DNA of 64,000 nt, taken from positions 29,459 through 93,458 of the forward strand of contig NZ_JAAEDH010000021.1 of assembly GCF_018128965.1 (NCBI RefSeq), in the 5' to 3' direction. This stretch comes from Plastoroseomonas arctica. GTDB taxonomy: Bacteria > Pseudomonadota > Alphaproteobacteria > Acetobacterales > Acetobacteraceae. Shown one piece after another: positions 51,305 through 61,719 of this stretch (positions are counted from its first letter, which is position 1; the number at the start of each line of letters is the position of its first letter). Position numbers and translations under genes: made by a program. Under the pieces are notes generated by a model. It ran no database searches and was not told the origin of the DNA. It worked only from the letters and a program-made list of their open reading frames with translations.

Positions 51305-53224
51305 TCAAAGCGAGATGCGCGTCCCGACCAGCACGCTCCGCCCCGGCACCGCATAGCTGTTCACCGGCTCATACCGCGTATTCCCCAAATTCCGCCCTTC
51401 GGCGAAGATCTCCACCCCAGGCTGCACGCGCCACGTCCCGGTGAAGTTCGCCACCGTCCCCGAGGGGTTCACCCCGCGTGTGCCGAACCTGGCCTGCGGC
51501 GTGTAGACGAAGTCGTTCTGCGCCCCGGTGAAGCGTGCCTCGGCCGCGAGCGTGACCTGTTCGATCGGCCGCCAGGTGATCCCGCCGGCGATGGTGTTGG
51601 AGGGCCGGCGGAGCAGGCGCCGGTCGGTGGTGTCGTCGAAGGCTTCGGTGATGGTCCAGCTTCCGCGCAGTTGCAGGCTCTCGACCGGCATCACGGCGAG
51701 GGCGAGTTCCGCGCCGTCGATCCGCGCGCGGGCGATGTTGCGCGAGGTGCCTGGGATGGAGGCGAAGTCGAGGACGATGAGGTCCTTGATGCGGCTGCCG
51801 AAGTAGGTACCCGACAGTTCCACCTGAGGTATCGGCCGCCAGGCGAGCCCGGCCTCATAACCGAGCGCGTGTTCCGGCTTGAGGTCGCGGTTGCCGGTGA
51901 CGAAGGAGGAGACGCCGAAGCGTTCCTCCAGGCTCGGCGCGCGGAAGGCGGTGCCGATGGCGGCATGCGCCCGCAGGCCAAGGGATTCGATGGGAAGCAC
52001 CGCACCCAGGCGCCAGGTGGTGGCACCCCCGTAATCCTCGGCTTCCTCGTGGCGGAGGGCGGCGGAGAGGTCGAGAAGGTTTGCGACGCGCCCCTCGATG
52101 CCGGTGAACAGCGAATAGGCGGTCGCACCCGCGTCGGTGAGCGTCACGCCGCGGCCTTCGCTGCGGCTGGTCTGGCGTTCCACGCCGGCGCCGAAGGAGA
52201 AGACGATGTTCGACACGCCGCGAAGCTCCGGCAGACGGATCTGGTTGCCCCATTCGAGGTTGGTGCGGGTGCCCAGGAACAGGGAATAGGGGTTGAAGGG
52301 GAACGGGTTGTAGCCGTCCGCGGCGTCGAGGGCGCGGCGGCGCTGTTCGGTGCGCGACAGGCGCAGCCCGGTGGTCCAGGCGCCGTCGAGCAGGCGCGCC
52401 TCGCCGCGGATGGAGCCGAGCCAGGCGCGGTCGGAGCCGGTGGCGTTGGGGTCTTCGGCCCCCGCGGCGTCGAACTGGTAGTTGGTCTCGCGGAAGCGCA
52501 GCAGCGCTTCGAAGCGCAACGCGTCGGTGGCCTGCCAGCCGAGGCGCAGCGTGCCGACCACGGCGCGGTAGCCGTCGCGTTCGCCGTTGTGGCCGATGAT
52601 GCGCGGGGCGTTGGCGTCGCTGCCCTGGCTGGAGAAGGTCTGCCCGACGGCGAGGTAGTCGAAGGCGCCGACGGTGCCGGCGAGGCCCGCATTGGCGCGT
52701 ACCGTGCGGTTGGACCCGCCGGCGAGTTCTCCGAAGGCGGTGGCTTCGCGGTCGGCGGGGGCGCGGCGGGTGACAAGGTTGATGGCACCACCCAGCGCAC
52801 CCGAGCCGTAGAGCGAGGAGAACGGGCCGCGGATGATCTCGATGCGCTCGATATCGCCGAGCAGGTCCTGGCCGAAATCGAAGGCGCCGGCCGGGGTGGA
52901 GGGGTCGTTCACCGGAATGCCGTCGATCAGTACCAGCGTGTGGTTGGAGTTGGTCCCCCGCGTGAAGATGCTGGTCTGCTGCCCCAGGCCACCGGTCGGC
53001 GAGATGTTGATGCCGGGCACGGTGAACAGCGCCTCGGCGAGTGACTGGTAGCCGCGCTCCTGGATCTGCTGGCGGGTGATCACCGTGACGCCGGCGGGGA
53101 CACGTTCGATGGTGGTGGGGGCGGCGGCGGCGCGGACGATGGTGTCCGGCACGGCGGTGGGCGCGGGCTGCGCGTAGGCGGGCAGCGACAGGGCGGTGGT
53201 GAGGAGCAGGGCAAGGCGGCGCAT
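51305..53224 (-). CDS. btuB: TonB-dependent cobalamin receptor
   Basis: 639 aa. Signal peptide MRRLALLLTTALSLPAYAQP. Plug domain: RVPAGVTVITRQQIQERGYQ, LIDGIPVNDPS, IERIEIIRGPFSSLYGSGAL and GGAINLVTRR; then a beta-barrel ending in an aromatic strand (VPGRSVLVGTRISL). Outer-membrane uptake of B12/corrinoids is assigned because a cobalamin riboswitch lies in its leader and the plug is BtuB-like. No btuFCD nearby. Confidence 0.92.
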   Translation of the reverse strand: MRRLALLLTTALSLPAYAQPAPTAVPDTIVRAAAAPTTIERVPAGVTVITRQQIQERGYQSLAEALFTVPGINISPTGGLGQQTSIFTRGTNSNHTLVLIDGIPVNDPSTPAGAFDFGQDLLGDIERIEIIRGPFSSLYGSGALGGAINLVTRRAPADREATAFGELAGGSNRTVRANAGLAGTVGAFDYLAVGQTFSSQGSDANAPRIIGHNGERDGYRAVVGTLRLGWQATDALRFEALLRFRETNYQFDAAGAEDPNATGSDRAWLGSIRGEARLLDGAWTTGLRLSRTEQRRRALDAADGYNPFPFNPYSLFLGTRTNLEWGNQIRLPELRGVSNIVFSFGAGVERQTSRSEGRGVTLTDAGATAYSLFTGIEGRVANLLDLSAALRHEEAEDYGGATTWRLGAVLPIESLGLRAHAAIGTAFRAPSLEERFGVSSFVTGNRDLKPEHALGYEAGLAWRPIPQVELSGTYFGSRIKDLIVLDFASIPGTSRNIARARIDGAELALAVMPVESLQLRGSWTITEAFDDTTDRRLLRRPSNTIAGGITWRPIEQVTLAAEARFTGAQNDFVYTPQARFGTRGVNPSGTVANFTGTWRVQPGVEIFAEGRNLGNTRYEPVNSYAVPGRSVLVGTRISL

Positions 53225-53305
53225 CGGAGGATCCCCCGTGGATGCAGGTCAACGACATGACCGAGGGCACGCGCCCCCGGCCGGTGAGCGTCGTTCCCGC
53301 ATCGG

Positions 53306-53324
53306 AGGCGCCATTAGGGCGCCT
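53306..53324 (-). promoter_or_regulatory. Hairpin between riboswitch and btuB (possible expression platform)
   Basis: AGGCGCC-(5 nt)-GGCGCCT, a 7-bp stem about 55 nt downstream of the aptamer and 82 nt before the btuB start. No T-run, so if used it would act on translation or Rho access. Confidence 0.3.
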
Positions 53325-53378
53325 GGGATCCGTGACATGGGTGCACCCCGCCCCAAGCGCGCGAGACAACTCCGCCCT

Positions 53379-53567
53379 GGCCGGTCTCCTGGCTCGCGGC
53401 TCTCGCCCGGCGTTTGCCTGGCATCGCCCGCCCCGCCTTCTCACACCCGGGGGTGCAATGGCGTTGGGGAAGGCATCGCCGCCTACAGTTGCGGGGGCAG
53501 CGGCGGTTTCACCCCTGGTGGGGAGCGTTCCGCCTTCCCGTTTCAGCCCTTTCGGGCCACCGAAGCG
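53379..53567 (-). ncRNA. Cobalamin riboswitch
   Basis: On the minus strand: an opening CGGTGGCCCGAAAGGGCTGA then AACGGGAAGGCGG; the core GCCCCCGCAACTGTAGGCGG (within 53476-53501); and the 3' B12 box AGCCAGGAGACCGGCC (53379-53394). All three are diagnostic of class I AdoCbl aptamers. It controls btuB, 154 nt downstream, presumably repressing it when cobalamin is abundant. Starts 19 nt after the exoD stop. Confidence 0.95.
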
Positions 53568-53585
53568 TGATGGCGGCGTAGCAGG

Positions 53586-54206
53586 TCAGAACACCCATTG
53601 GAAGGCCGCGACGCCAAGCCAGCCAATGGCGATGAGCATGCCGGTGGCAAAGGCGTTGCCCAGGATGGTCAGCGCGATGCCGATGCCGACCGTGCGGTTG
53701 TCCGACTCGACGACCCCGAGCGCCATCACCATGGACCCGAACGCCGGCGGCCCATTGGTGCCGGGGCCCGGGAGGATGATCATGATGGCCGCATAGGCGG
53801 TCAGCCAGCCGACGACCCGGTCACCGAGATTGCTCACGAACGGCCCGGGGCGCGGGCGGACAAAGCCCTCGATGCGCGCAAGCCAGCGGCTGGAGCCTTG
53901 CGCCATGCGCAGGATGTGGCTGCGTTTGAAGTGCTGCCGCGCGACGAAAGCGGGAAATCTCGGCCGGCGCAGCCCGAGCCCCATCTGCACGCCGAGCACC
54001 AGGATCGGCAGTCCGAAGACGGTCGCCACGCCAGGCAGGAAGGCCGGCAGGCCGAGCAGCAGGATGAGGATGCCGAAGCCGCGGTCGCCGAGCATGTCCG
54101 CGAGGTCGCCGAGGCTTACCTCCTCATTCGGGCAGCGCGCGGCGATATCGTGCAGCAGGCGCGAGATGGGCGCCTGCTGGGTCGTGTCGGCGCCTGTGGC
54201 GTCCAT
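53586..54206 (-). CDS. Exopolysaccharide synthesis protein ExoD-like
   Basis: 206 aa inner-membrane protein. An N-terminal cytosolic part (SRLLHDIAARCPNEEVSLGD LADMLGDRGFG) leads into GILILLLGLPAFLPGVATVF, and two more hydrophobic regions follow at about 135-205. This is the ExoD family pattern (loss affects exopolysaccharide and alkali tolerance in Sinorhizobium). Gene just upstream of the riboswitch but probably separate from btuB control. Confidence 0.88.
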   Translation of the reverse strand: MDATGADTTQQAPISRLLHDIAARCPNEEVSLGDLADMLGDRGFGILILLLGLPAFLPGVATVFGLPILVLGVQMGLGLRRPRFPAFVARQHFKRSHILRMAQGSSRWLARIEGFVRPRPGPFVSNLGDRVVGWLTAYAAIMIILPGPGTNGPPAFGSMVMALGVVESDNRTVGIGIALTILGNAFATGMLIAIGWLGVAAFQWVF

Positions 54207-54246
54207 GGCACGGCGTCTCCCGGGGAGCGCCGCATATGGGTCGCGC

Positions 54247-55041
54247 TCAGCGCCCGGTGAAGACGGGCTTGCGCTTTTCCATGAAGGCGCGCCGGCCCTC
54301 CGCGTAATCCGCGCTGTCGAAGCAGGCCACCGTCGCAGCGTCGATCGCGGCCATGTCGCGCTTGTCGGGGTCGAAGCCGACCTGCTTCACCGTGCGCTTG
54401 TTCGCGCGCAGCGAGAGCGGCGCGTTGACCGCCAGCGTTGCGGTGAGCTTGGCCACCGTCGCGGAGAGCGCCTCGGGTGCGACGACCTTGTTGATCAGGC
54501 CGAAATGCAGCGCTTCCTCGGCGGAGAAGCGGTCGCCCGTCATCAGGATCATGTTGGCGTTGGCCGGGCCAACGAGCGAGACGAGCGCCGTCACCATGTC
54601 GAAGCCATAGGCGATGCCGAGCTTCGCCGCCGGAATGCCGAATTGACTGTCCGACGAGGCGATGCGGATGTCGCAGGACATCGCGATGCCCAAGCCGCCG
54701 CCCATGCAGAAGCCGCGGATTTCGCCGATCACGGGCTTGGGGAAATTCGCCAGCCGCTCGCGGCCATGGCCGGTCTTCTTGCCGTATTCGCGCTGGGCAT
54801 CCGCATCCGAGCGGTTCTTCTCAAACTGCGAGATGTCGGCACCGCTCACGAAGGCTTTGTCGCCGGCACCGGTCAGCACCACGCAGCGCACCGCCGCATC
54901 ATGCTCGAATACTTCCAGGGCCGCCGCCATGCCGTCCCACATCGCGATCGACATCGCGTTGCGCTTTTCCGGCTGGTTGAAGGTGATGCGGCCGACGCCA
55001 TCCGTCGCCTCCGCGATGATCTTCCCGTCTGCGTATTCCAT
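54247..55041 (-). CDS. Enoyl-CoA hydratase/isomerase
   Basis: 264 aa crotonase. ITFNQPEKRNAMSIAMW, FVSGADISQFE (oxyanion hole), GFCMGGGLGIAMSCDIRIAS and FGIPAAKLGIAYG; typical catalytic Glu replaced by the SQFGIPAAKLG region, so the exact reaction is uncertain. 15 nt after a CoA-transferase gene on the same strand, suggesting a short acyl-CoA pathway. Confidence 0.92.
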   Translation of the reverse strand: MEYADGKIIAEATDGVGRITFNQPEKRNAMSIAMWDGMAAALEVFEHDAAVRCVVLTGAGDKAFVSGADISQFEKNRSDADAQREYGKKTGHGRERLANFPKPVIGEIRGFCMGGGLGIAMSCDIRIASSDSQFGIPAAKLGIAYGFDMVTALVSLVGPANANMILMTGDRFSAEEALHFGLINKVVAPEALSATVAKLTATLAVNAPLSLRANKRTVKQVGFDPDKRDMAAIDAATVACFDSADYAEGRRAFMEKRKPVFTGR

Positions 55042-55056
55042 GACTTCTTCTTTCGT

Positions 55057-56229
55057 TCAGAGGATGGCGTTGCGCGCGCGGAGTGCGGCGATCTCGTCCC
55101 GCGTCACGCCGGCTTCGAGGAGGATTTCCTCGGAATGCTGGCCGAGTTTCGGCGGCAGGGAATGCACGCTCGTCTCATGCCCTTCGATGTTGATCGCGCT
55201 GTCGACGACATGCGTGTCGCCCATCGGCAGCGCCATGCGCAGATGCTGCACCTGCGGGTCGGCGAAGACCTCGGCGATGTCGTTGACGGGGCCGCAGGGG
55301 ATGCCCGCTTCCTCCAGCGTGTCGATCCACCATTGCGCGGAGTGCTTCTTCATCTGCTCGGCGATGGCGGCGTTGAGCGCGGGACGGTCGGCGGTGCGCC
55401 CCTTGGCCGTCTTCCACTCCTCCTTCTCCAGCCAATCCTCGCGCCCGGCGGCCTTGCAGAACACGGTCCAGAGCTTGGTCGAGGACGCCGCGATGTTCAC
55501 CAGCTTGTCCGAGGTCTGGAACACGCCCATCGGCGAGTTCACCGGATGGTCGTTGCCGGCCTGGCCCGCGACCTCGCCCGCCATCAGGTAGCGGCTGGCC
55601 TGGAAGTCGAGCATGAACACCATGCTCTCGAGCAGCGAGGTGGTGACGTGCTTGCCCTTGCCCGTGGTGACGCGCTCGTACAGCGCCATCATCACGCCGA
55701 GTGCGAGCAGGTTGCCCGCGGTGAGGTCGCAGATCGGGATGCCAACGCGCACGGGTCCCTGCCCCGGCAGGCCCGTGATGGACATGAGCCCGGCCATGCC
55801 CTGCGCGATCTGGTCGACGCCACCGCGCGTCGAATACGGCCCGGTCTGCCCGAAGCCGGAGATCGAGGCGTAGATCAGCCGCGGGTTGATCGCGCGCAAA
55901 TCGTCGGGGCCGACCTTGAGGCGATACTTCACCTGCATGCGCATATTCTCGACGACCACGTCGGCCGTCGCGGCCAGCTTGTAGAACGCCGCCAGTCCCG
56001 CCTCGTCCTTCAGGTTGAGCGCGATGGAGCGCTTGTTCCGGTGCAGGTTCTGGAAATCATACCCGTCACGCGGATTGCCGAGCGCGTCGTCGCCCGAGGG
56101 CGGCTCCACGCGGATTACCTCCGCGCCCCAATCGGCAAGGTGGCGCACGCAGGTCGGGCCGGCACGCGCCAGCGTCAGGTCGAGGACTCGAATGCCGGCG
56201 AGCGGCAGCGGCGTGTGTGTGTCGGGCAT
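55057..56229 (-). CDS. CaiB/BaiF family CoA transferase (class III)
   Basis: 390 aa. PLAGIRVLDLTLARAGPTCV, LADWGAEVIRVEPPSGDDAL, NLHRNKRSIALNLKDEAG and AISGFGQTGPYSTRGGVDQI AQGMAG are family hallmarks; catalytic Asp falls in the RGGVDQIAQG region. Exchanges CoA between carboxylic acids. Operon with the downstream enoyl-CoA hydratase. The 149 bp upstream (56230-56378) show no gene. Confidence 0.93.
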   Translation of the reverse strand: MPDTHTPLPLAGIRVLDLTLARAGPTCVRHLADWGAEVIRVEPPSGDDALGNPRDGYDFQNLHRNKRSIALNLKDEAGLAAFYKLAATADVVVENMRMQVKYRLKVGPDDLRAINPRLIYASISGFGQTGPYSTRGGVDQIAQGMAGLMSITGLPGQGPVRVGIPICDLTAGNLLALGVMMALYERVTTGKGKHVTTSLLESMVFMLDFQASRYLMAGEVAGQAGNDHPVNSPMGVFQTSDKLVNIAASSTKLWTVFCKAAGREDWLEKEEWKTAKGRTADRPALNAAIAEQMKKHSAQWWIDTLEEAGIPCGPVNDIAEVFADPQVQHLRMALPMGDTHVVDSAINIEGHETSVHSLPPKLGQHSEEILLEAGVTRDEIAALRARNAIL

Positions 56230-56378
56230 AGACCAAGCCTAGGACGGTGGCGCGTGGCAGGCCAGACCCGGTCTCAAGCAACCCCGCAAGCGCTGCGCGC
56301 CGCCTGCGGTCGCTCGGCTCGCGGGATGACCTGCATGCGCCGGTCCGCGCTGGCGGTCCCCTGCTCAGGCCGAAGGGG

Positions 56379-56867
56379 CTACTCGCGCTCGCGGCGCTCG
56401 TTCGGCTGCAGCTCCGCCTCGAGCTCGGCGTCGAGCGCGTGGCCATTCGCCAGGCCATTCGCCTCGCCCTGCTGCGGCTCGCCGCCCTGCTCCTGGCTTT
56501 CGCCGCCCTCGGCATAGGGCTGGTAGCGGCGCTGCTGCTGCGGGCCCTGCGGCGACTGCTGCTGCACCTGGTTCATCGCGTTGATGATGCGGAAGTAATG
56601 CTCGGCGTGCTGGAAATAGCTCTCGGCCATCACCCGGTCGCCGCCGCCGGTCGCGTCACGGCCGAGCTGGAGGTACTTCTCGAACAGCTGCTGCGCGGTG
56701 CCGCGCATGCGCATGTCAGGGCCCGAGCTGTCGAAGACGTGGTTGCGGTTCATCGGCTGGTTGCCGTTGCCGCCGCCGCCACCGGTGGGCCGGAAATTCC
56801 CAGCCCCACCGCCGCCACCGTGCCGGCTCTGCTGCCCGCCACGACCACGCATGCGTTTCATGTTCAT
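56379..56867 (-). CDS. DUF4167 domain protein
   Basis: 162 aa. MKRMRGRGGQQSRHGGGGG, HVFDSSGPDMRMRGTAQQLF, EKYLQLGRDATGGGDRVMAE and SYFQHAEHYFRIINAMN form the conserved DUF4167 core, restricted largely to alphaproteobacteria and usually beside prmC/prfA as here. The C-terminal half is Gln/Glu-rich and disordered. RNA-binding is suspected from the RG-rich start; no function is proven. Start ATG 56867 or 56861. The 239-bp gap to prmC has no gene. Confidence 0.9.
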   Translation of the reverse strand: MNMKRMRGRGGQQSRHGGGGGAGNFRPTGGGGGNGNQPMNRNHVFDSSGPDMRMRGTAQQLFEKYLQLGRDATGGGDRVMAESYFQHAEHYFRIINAMNQVQQQSPQGPQQQRRYQPYAEGGESQEQGGEPQQGEANGLANGHALDAELEAELQPNERRERE

Positions 56868-57106
56868 TGGTATTGCGTTCGCCGTCTCGTTCTGCCGGCG
56901 GTGGCACGCGGGCCCAGGATGCGGGCCGGCGCGCCGCCAGGCGCGGCCATTGCTAGGTCACGGGCCGGTGCTCCGGCGCCGCGGTTGCTGGTGTGCTGCC
57001 CAGATCTTCGCGATATCTGGCGCGTCTTTGCGTCATGTGGCGGCTGAAGGGGCCAGCTTGCCCGACCGATCAAATGATCCGTGAGAGCGGCGCCACAAGA
57101 GGCACA

Positions 57107-58006
57107 TTACGCGGCGGGGGTCGCGGCGCCAAATTGTTTTTTCACGGGCAGCGCCCGGGCAATGCCGCCGAGGTCGGCCCGCGTCGGCCCGACGTCAAGG
57201 CCAAACCCGGCCGCGAGGGCCTCAACCGCCGGTCCCTGCCCCAGCCCAAGCTCCAGGATTGCCACGCCCTGCGGCGCCAGCAGGCTCGGCAATCCGGCAA
57301 GAACTGCACGATAGGCGTCCAGCCCGTCGGGGCCGCCATCGAGCGCGGAGGCCGGCTCGAACCGCGCGACCTCGGGCATCAGGCCCGCGATCGCGGCACT
57401 TTCGATGTAGGGCGGATTGCACAGCACCAGGTCGAACCGGGCATCCAGCGCGCCCGCCCAGTCACCCACGAGAAACGCCGCCCGAGTCGCAAGGCCGGTG
57501 CGCGCGGCGTTCTGCCGCGCCAGCTCGACGGCCGCGGGCACCCGGTCCACGCCGAGGCCCCAGGCATTGGTGTATTCGCTCAGTGCGGCGAGCAGCAGCG
57601 CGCCGGTGCCGGTGCCGAGGTCAAGGATCCGCAGCGGCAGCGTGCGGTCCGGGATGGCGAGCAGCGCTGCCTCCACCAGCGTCTCCGAATCGGGGCGCGG
57701 GATCAGCGAGGCCGGCGAGACGGCGAGGTCGAGCGTCCAGAAGCCCCGCGAGCCCACCAGGTAGGCGATCGGCTCCCCGGCCAGCCGGCGCTTGAGCAGG
57801 GCCGCGAAGCGCGCCGAGGCCTCGGGTGCAACCGCCGCGCGGGCGTCGCGCAGCAATTCCTCCGGTGGCACGCCGATCGCAGCACCCAGCAGCATGCGGG
57901 CTTCCTGCCGCGGCGTGGCGACAGAGGCGGCGCGCAGGTGCTGGCCGGCGCGGCACAGATAGAAGCCCACGGTGCCTGCGGGGTCGACGCAGGCATCGGC
58001 GGTCAT
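57107..58006 (-). CDS. prmC: Peptide chain release factor N5-glutamine methyltransferase
   Basis: 299 aa. An N-terminal helical domain, then [18 protein letters not shown] (SAM) and the catalytic [10 protein letters not shown]. Methylates the Gln of the GGQ loop in release factors. The ATG overlaps the stop of prfA (ATGA), so enzyme and substrate are co-translated. Confidence 0.95.
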   Translation of the reverse strand: MTADACVDPAGTVGFYLCRAGQHLRAASVATPRQEARMLLGAAIGVPPEELLRDARAAVAPEASARFAALLKRRLAGEPIAYLVGSRGFWTLDLAVSPASLIPRPDSETLVEAALLAIPDRTLPLRILDLGTGTGALLLAALSEYTNAWGLGVDRVPAAVELARQNAARTGLATRAAFLVGDWAGALDARFDLVLCNPPYIESAAIAGLMPEVARFEPASALDGGPDGLDAYRAVLAGLPSLLAPQGVAILELGLGQGPAVEALAAGFGLDVGPTRADLGGIARALPVKKQFGAATPAA

Positions 58007-59058
58007 AGCCCGGCCTCGGCCAGCCGCGCGGCCTCGTCCTCCGCCTGGAGCGCCTCGATGATCTCGGAAAGCTCGCCCAGCATCACCCGGTCGATCTTGT
58101 GCAGCGTCAGGCCGATGCGGTGGTCCGTCACCCGGCCTTGCGGGAAGTTGTAGGTGCGGATGCGCTCCGACCGGTCGCCGCTGCCGACCTGGGATTTGCG
58201 GTCGGCTGAGCGCGTATTCGCCAGCCGCTGCCGCTCCGCCTCGAAGATCTTCGCGCGCAGCAGCTTCATCGCCTTGGCGCGATTCTTGTGCTGCGACCGC
58301 TCCTCCTGCATCGCGACCACCGTGTTGGTGGGGATGTGGGTGATGCGCACCGCGGAGTCGGTCTTGTTCACGTGCTGACCGCCGGCGCCGGAGGCCCGGT
58401 AGGTGTCGATCCGAAGGTCCGCCTCGTTGATCTGCACATCAACCTCTTCCGCCTCGGGCAGAACCGCTACGGTGACGGTGGAGGTATGGATGCGGCCTTG
58501 GGTCTCGGTCGCCGGCACGCGCTGCACCCGGTGCACGCCGCTCTCGAACTTCAACTGCGCGAAGACGCCGCGGCCGGCGATCTCCGCGGTCGCGCCCTTC
58601 ACGCCGCCGAGGTCGCTCTCGTCATAGTCCAGCACCTCCCACCGCCAGCCGCGCGCTTCCGAGAAACGACGGTAGGCACCGAACAATTCGGCGGCGAAGA
58701 GCGCGGCCTCGTCGCCGCCGGCGGCGGGGCGGATTTCCAGGATGGCATTGCGCTCATCGGCGCTGTCACGCGGCAGCAGGGCCACGCGGATCTCGCGCTC
58801 CAACGCCGGGACGCTCTGCTTCAGGCCGGCGAGCTCATCCTCCGCGAGGGCGCGCATTTCGGGGTCGGCGAGCATGGCCTCGGCCTCGGAGCGGGCCCGC
58901 TCGGCCTCGCGCAGCGCGCCGACCTTTTCGACCAGGGGGGCGATTTCGGAGAGCTCCCGGGAGAGAACGCCGAAGGCGGTGCCGTCGGCTGTCTCCAGCA
59001 GGTGACGCAACTCCTGCGCGCGAAAAAGGACGCGATCCAGCTTGTCCGAGAGACTCAC
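58003..59058 (-). CDS. prfA: Peptide chain release factor 1
   Basis: 351 aa. Domain 2 contains the stop-codon region and [20 protein letters not shown] with GGQ near 224-226, the peptidyl-tRNA hydrolysis loop. [16 protein letters not shown] ends the class-I signature. Reads UAA/UAG. Upstream a terminator-like repeat separates it from hisS. Confidence 0.97.
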   Translation of the reverse strand: MSLSDKLDRVLFRAQELRHLLETADGTAFGVLSRELSEIAPLVEKVGALREAERARSEAEAMLADPEMRALAEDELAGLKQSVPALEREIRVALLPRDSADERNAILEIRPAAGGDEAALFAAELFGAYRRFSEARGWRWEVLDYDESDLGGVKGATAEIAGRGVFAQLKFESGVHRVQRVPATETQGRIHTSTVTVAVLPEAEEVDVQINEADLRIDTYRASGAGGQHVNKTDSAVRITHIPTNTVVAMQEERSQHKNRAKAMKLLRAKIFEAERQRLANTRSADRKSQVGSGDRSERIRTYNFPQGRVTDHRIGLTLHKIDRVMLGELSEIIEALQAEDEAARLAEAGL

Positions 59059-59068
59059 GGACGACAGA

Positions 59069-59090
59069 CCGGGGAAAGGAATTTCCCCGG
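59069..59090 (-). terminator. Terminator-like hairpin after hisS (repeat family copy 4)
   Basis: CCGGGGAAATTCCTTTCCCC plus GG when read on the minus strand, identical in stem to the sodB copy, with flank AAATAAATGTATTGGGT. No T-run follows on the minus strand, so termination of hisS may be partial and prfA may be read through. Confidence 0.7.
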
Positions 59091-59133
59091 ACCCAATACA
59101 TTTATTTTTGCGACTTGGGGCGGCATCACAGGA

Positions 59134-60387
59134 TCACACAAACCGCGCTGGCAACGCAGCCGCCAGGACACTCTCCTGGGTGCCGGAGTCGAGGTCGCGC
59201 AGCTGGACGCGGCCCTCGGCCAGCTCGGCGTCGCCCAGGATCACGGCATAACGGGCCGAGATCTTGTTCGCACGCTCCATCCGGCGCTTGAGATTGCCCT
59301 TGTAGGCGATCTCCGCGACCACGCCGGCGGACCGCAATGCCTGCAACACGTCCAGGGCGGCAGCCTCCGCGGCATCGCCCACCGGGATGACGGCGACCGG
59401 ACGCGGCGCCGCAGGCGCCCCGCCGACTGCCTCCAACAACATCGCCACGCGCTCGATCCCGGCCGCCCAGCCGACCGAAGGCGTCGGCGGGCCACCCATC
59501 GCCTCCACCAGGCCATTGTAGCGGCCGCCCGCCATCACAGTGCCCTGGGCGCCGAGGCGCTCCGTCACGAACTCGAACGCGGTGTGGGAGTAGTAGTCGA
59601 GGCCCCGCACGATCCGCGGGTTCACCCGGTACGGCACGCCGAGGCGTTCGAGATGCGCGCAGACCGTCTCGAAGAAAACCCGCGCCTCGTCCGTCAGCTG
59701 CGCGAAGATGGTGGGCGCATCGGCGACAAGCGCCCGATCCTGCGCTTCCTTGCTGTCCAGGATGCGCATCGGGTTCTTCTCCAGCCGAACCTGGCTCTCG
59801 GCCGACAAGGCCTCCCGATGCGCCGAAAAATAAGCGACCAGCGCGGCGCGGTAGGCGTCGCGGGACGGCGCATCGCCCAGCGTGTTCACCTCCAGCACGG
59901 TGCCCTCCTCGATGCCGAGTTCGCGCTGGATGTGCCAGCCGCAGGCGATCACCTCGGCATCGGCGAGCGGCTCGGCCGCCCCCAGCACCTCGATCCCGAT
60001 CTGGTGGAACTGGCGCTGGCGGCCCTTCTGCGGGCGCTCGTAGCGGAACATCGGGCCGGCATAGAACACCTTGCGCGGCAGGTTGCCCTGGGTGAGGCCG
60101 TTGCTGACGAAGGCACGGCAGACGCCGGCGGTCCCCTCCGGGCGCAACGTCACGCTTTCGCCGCCGCGATCCTCGAATGTGTACATCTCCTTGGTCACGA
60201 CGTCGGAGGTGTCGCCCAGGGTGCGGGAGAAGACGCGCGTGTCCTCGAAGATGGGTGTCGCCCATTCGGCGAAGCCATATAGCCGTGCGATGCGGCGCGC
60301 CGTGTCGATGACGTGCTGGTGGCGGGCAAAATCCTCGCCGATGAGGTCGTGCGTGCCGCGCGGGGGCTGGAGCTGGTTGGGGGCCAT
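59134..60387 (-). CDS. hisS: Histidine-tRNA ligase
   Basis: 417 aa class II synthetase. Motif 2 region [20 protein letters not shown], histidine motif [14 protein letters not shown], motif 3 [12 protein letters not shown] and a C-terminal anticodon-binding domain ([16 protein letters not shown]). ATG 60387 is chosen: [14 protein letters not shown] matches the family N-terminus. Extension to 60513 overlaps the divergent promoter region. Confidence 0.96.
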   Translation of the reverse strand: MAPNQLQPPRGTHDLIGEDFARHQHVIDTARRIARLYGFAEWATPIFEDTRVFSRTLGDTSDVVTKEMYTFEDRGGESVTLRPEGTAGVCRAFVSNGLTQGNLPRKVFYAGPMFRYERPQKGRQRQFHQIGIEVLGAAEPLADAEVIACGWHIQRELGIEEGTVLEVNTLGDAPSRDAYRAALVAYFSAHREALSAESQVRLEKNPMRILDSKEAQDRALVADAPTIFAQLTDEARVFFETVCAHLERLGVPYRVNPRIVRGLDYYSHTAFEFVTERLGAQGTVMAGGRYNGLVEAMGGPPTPSVGWAAGIERVAMLLEAVGGAPAAPRPVAVIPVGDAAEAAALDVLQALRSAGVVAEIAYKGNLKRRMERANKISARYAVILGDAELAEGRVQLRDLDSGTQESVLAAALPARFV

Positions 60388-60485
60388 GCAGCGCGGTTTA
60401 GGGCGTGGGGGGCGGGGGTTCAAGCATGGCCCTCGCCCTGCGGCGCCATTCCGCATTAGCCTCAAGCTTGGCGGAGGGTCCAGCG

Positions 60486-61508
60486 ATGGCGCTGACGAAA
60501 ATCTATTTCGCAACCAACCGGGCGGCGATCGGCGACCCTGCCACCAGCTTCGACAACGCGCCGAGCGCCTTCGACGGCCGGGCCGTGCGCTTCGGCACCG
60601 CCACCATCGACCCCGCCGACGAGGCGGCCCCGCCGGTGCTGGACGTAGCGCCCGAGCGGCTGACCCCGCTCACGCCCGACGGCTCCATGCGCTTCGGCAG
60701 CAAGGAAATCCTGCGCGCGATGCAGACCGCGACGGACGACCCCAGCCGCGAGATCCTATTCTACATCCACGGCTTCCGCACCGAGATGGAGGGCGCGATC
60801 CGCACCGCCGCCCGGCTGTCCAACGCGCTCGACTGCACCGTCTTCCTCATCTCCTGGCCATCGGCGGGCGATGTCACCGGCTACCTCGCGGACCGCGGCA
60901 CGGTGGATGTCTCGGGCGAGGCCATCGGACGCGTCTTCTCCATCTTCCTGCGCTACCTCGCCGACCGCGACGAGGCGGAGAAATGCGACCGGCGCATCAA
61001 TCTGCTCGCGCACAGCATGGGGAATTATGCGCTCCGTCAGGCGCTGCAATGGGTGCTGCGCTACCGGCATCTGCTGCCGGGCGGGCCGGCCAACCTGCCC
61101 TCCATCATCGACCACGTCTTCCTGTGCGCGGCAGACGAGGATGACGACGCGTTGGAACTGCCCGAGAAGCTCAAGCCGCTGGCCGCACTGGCGCGCGACA
61201 TCACCGTGTACCATTCGCCGCTGGACCTGGCCCTGCAGGTCTCGAACCGGGTGAAGCTGAATCCGTCCCGGCTCGGCACGCGCGGGCCGCAGAACATGCG
61301 CGCCACACCCGACAATGTCTTCGCCATCGACGTCTCGCCGGTGCTGCGCGACGATGGCGACCTCGTGGACCACGGCTTCTTCGAGAAGAGCCGCGACGTG
61401 GCCGACGACATGCGTCGGGTGATGGCGGACGGGTCGCCCTACAAGATCCCTTATCGGGTCGCGGTGCCGGATGCGCGGCGGTTTCTGCTGAAGAAGCGGA
61501 AAGCCTGA
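60486..61508 (+). CDS. DUF900-type alpha/beta hydrolase
   Basis: 340 aa. [51 protein letters not shown], nucleophile elbow [16 protein letters not shown] (Ser), then [15 protein letters not shown] and a late VDHGFFEK His. These are typical of DUF900. No signal peptide. Substrate unknown. GGAGG precedes ATG 60486. Confidence 0.9.
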   Translation: MALTKIYFATNRAAIGDPATSFDNAPSAFDGRAVRFGTATIDPADEAAPPVLDVAPERLTPLTPDGSMRFGSKEILRAMQTATDDPSREILFYIHGFRTEMEGAIRTAARLSNALDCTVFLISWPSAGDVTGYLADRGTVDVSGEAIGRVFSIFLRYLADRDEAEKCDRRINLLAHSMGNYALRQALQWVLRYRHLLPGGPANLPSIIDHVFLCAADEDDDALELPEKLKPLAALARDITVYHSPLDLALQVSNRVKLNPSRLGTRGPQNMRATPDNVFAIDVSPVLRDDGDLVDHGFFEKSRDVADDMRRVMADGSPYKIPYRVAVPDARRFLLKKRKA

Positions 61509-61719
61509 ATCCAGGGCGCGCTCTCGACGAAACCAGCGGCTCGACGGTCGATTGGCGAAATCGTTACGGCCCAGATGCACAAGACGGGTTGCGTGTTCGC
61601 GTCGGAACCGGAACAGTGTGCTCAAGCCCCCACCAACCCGTCATGGTTGTGCCAGCCCCCACCGGCGCGACAGACCAATGCCCCGTCGCGCCTGGCGCGT
61701 CGGGAGGAGCGAGACGCGT

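Noticed and set aside
53830..56517. 895-codon open frame on the plus strand
   Set aside because: It is antisense to exoD, enoyl-CoA hydratase and CoA-transferase genes, all with clear family motifs, and has no family features itself.
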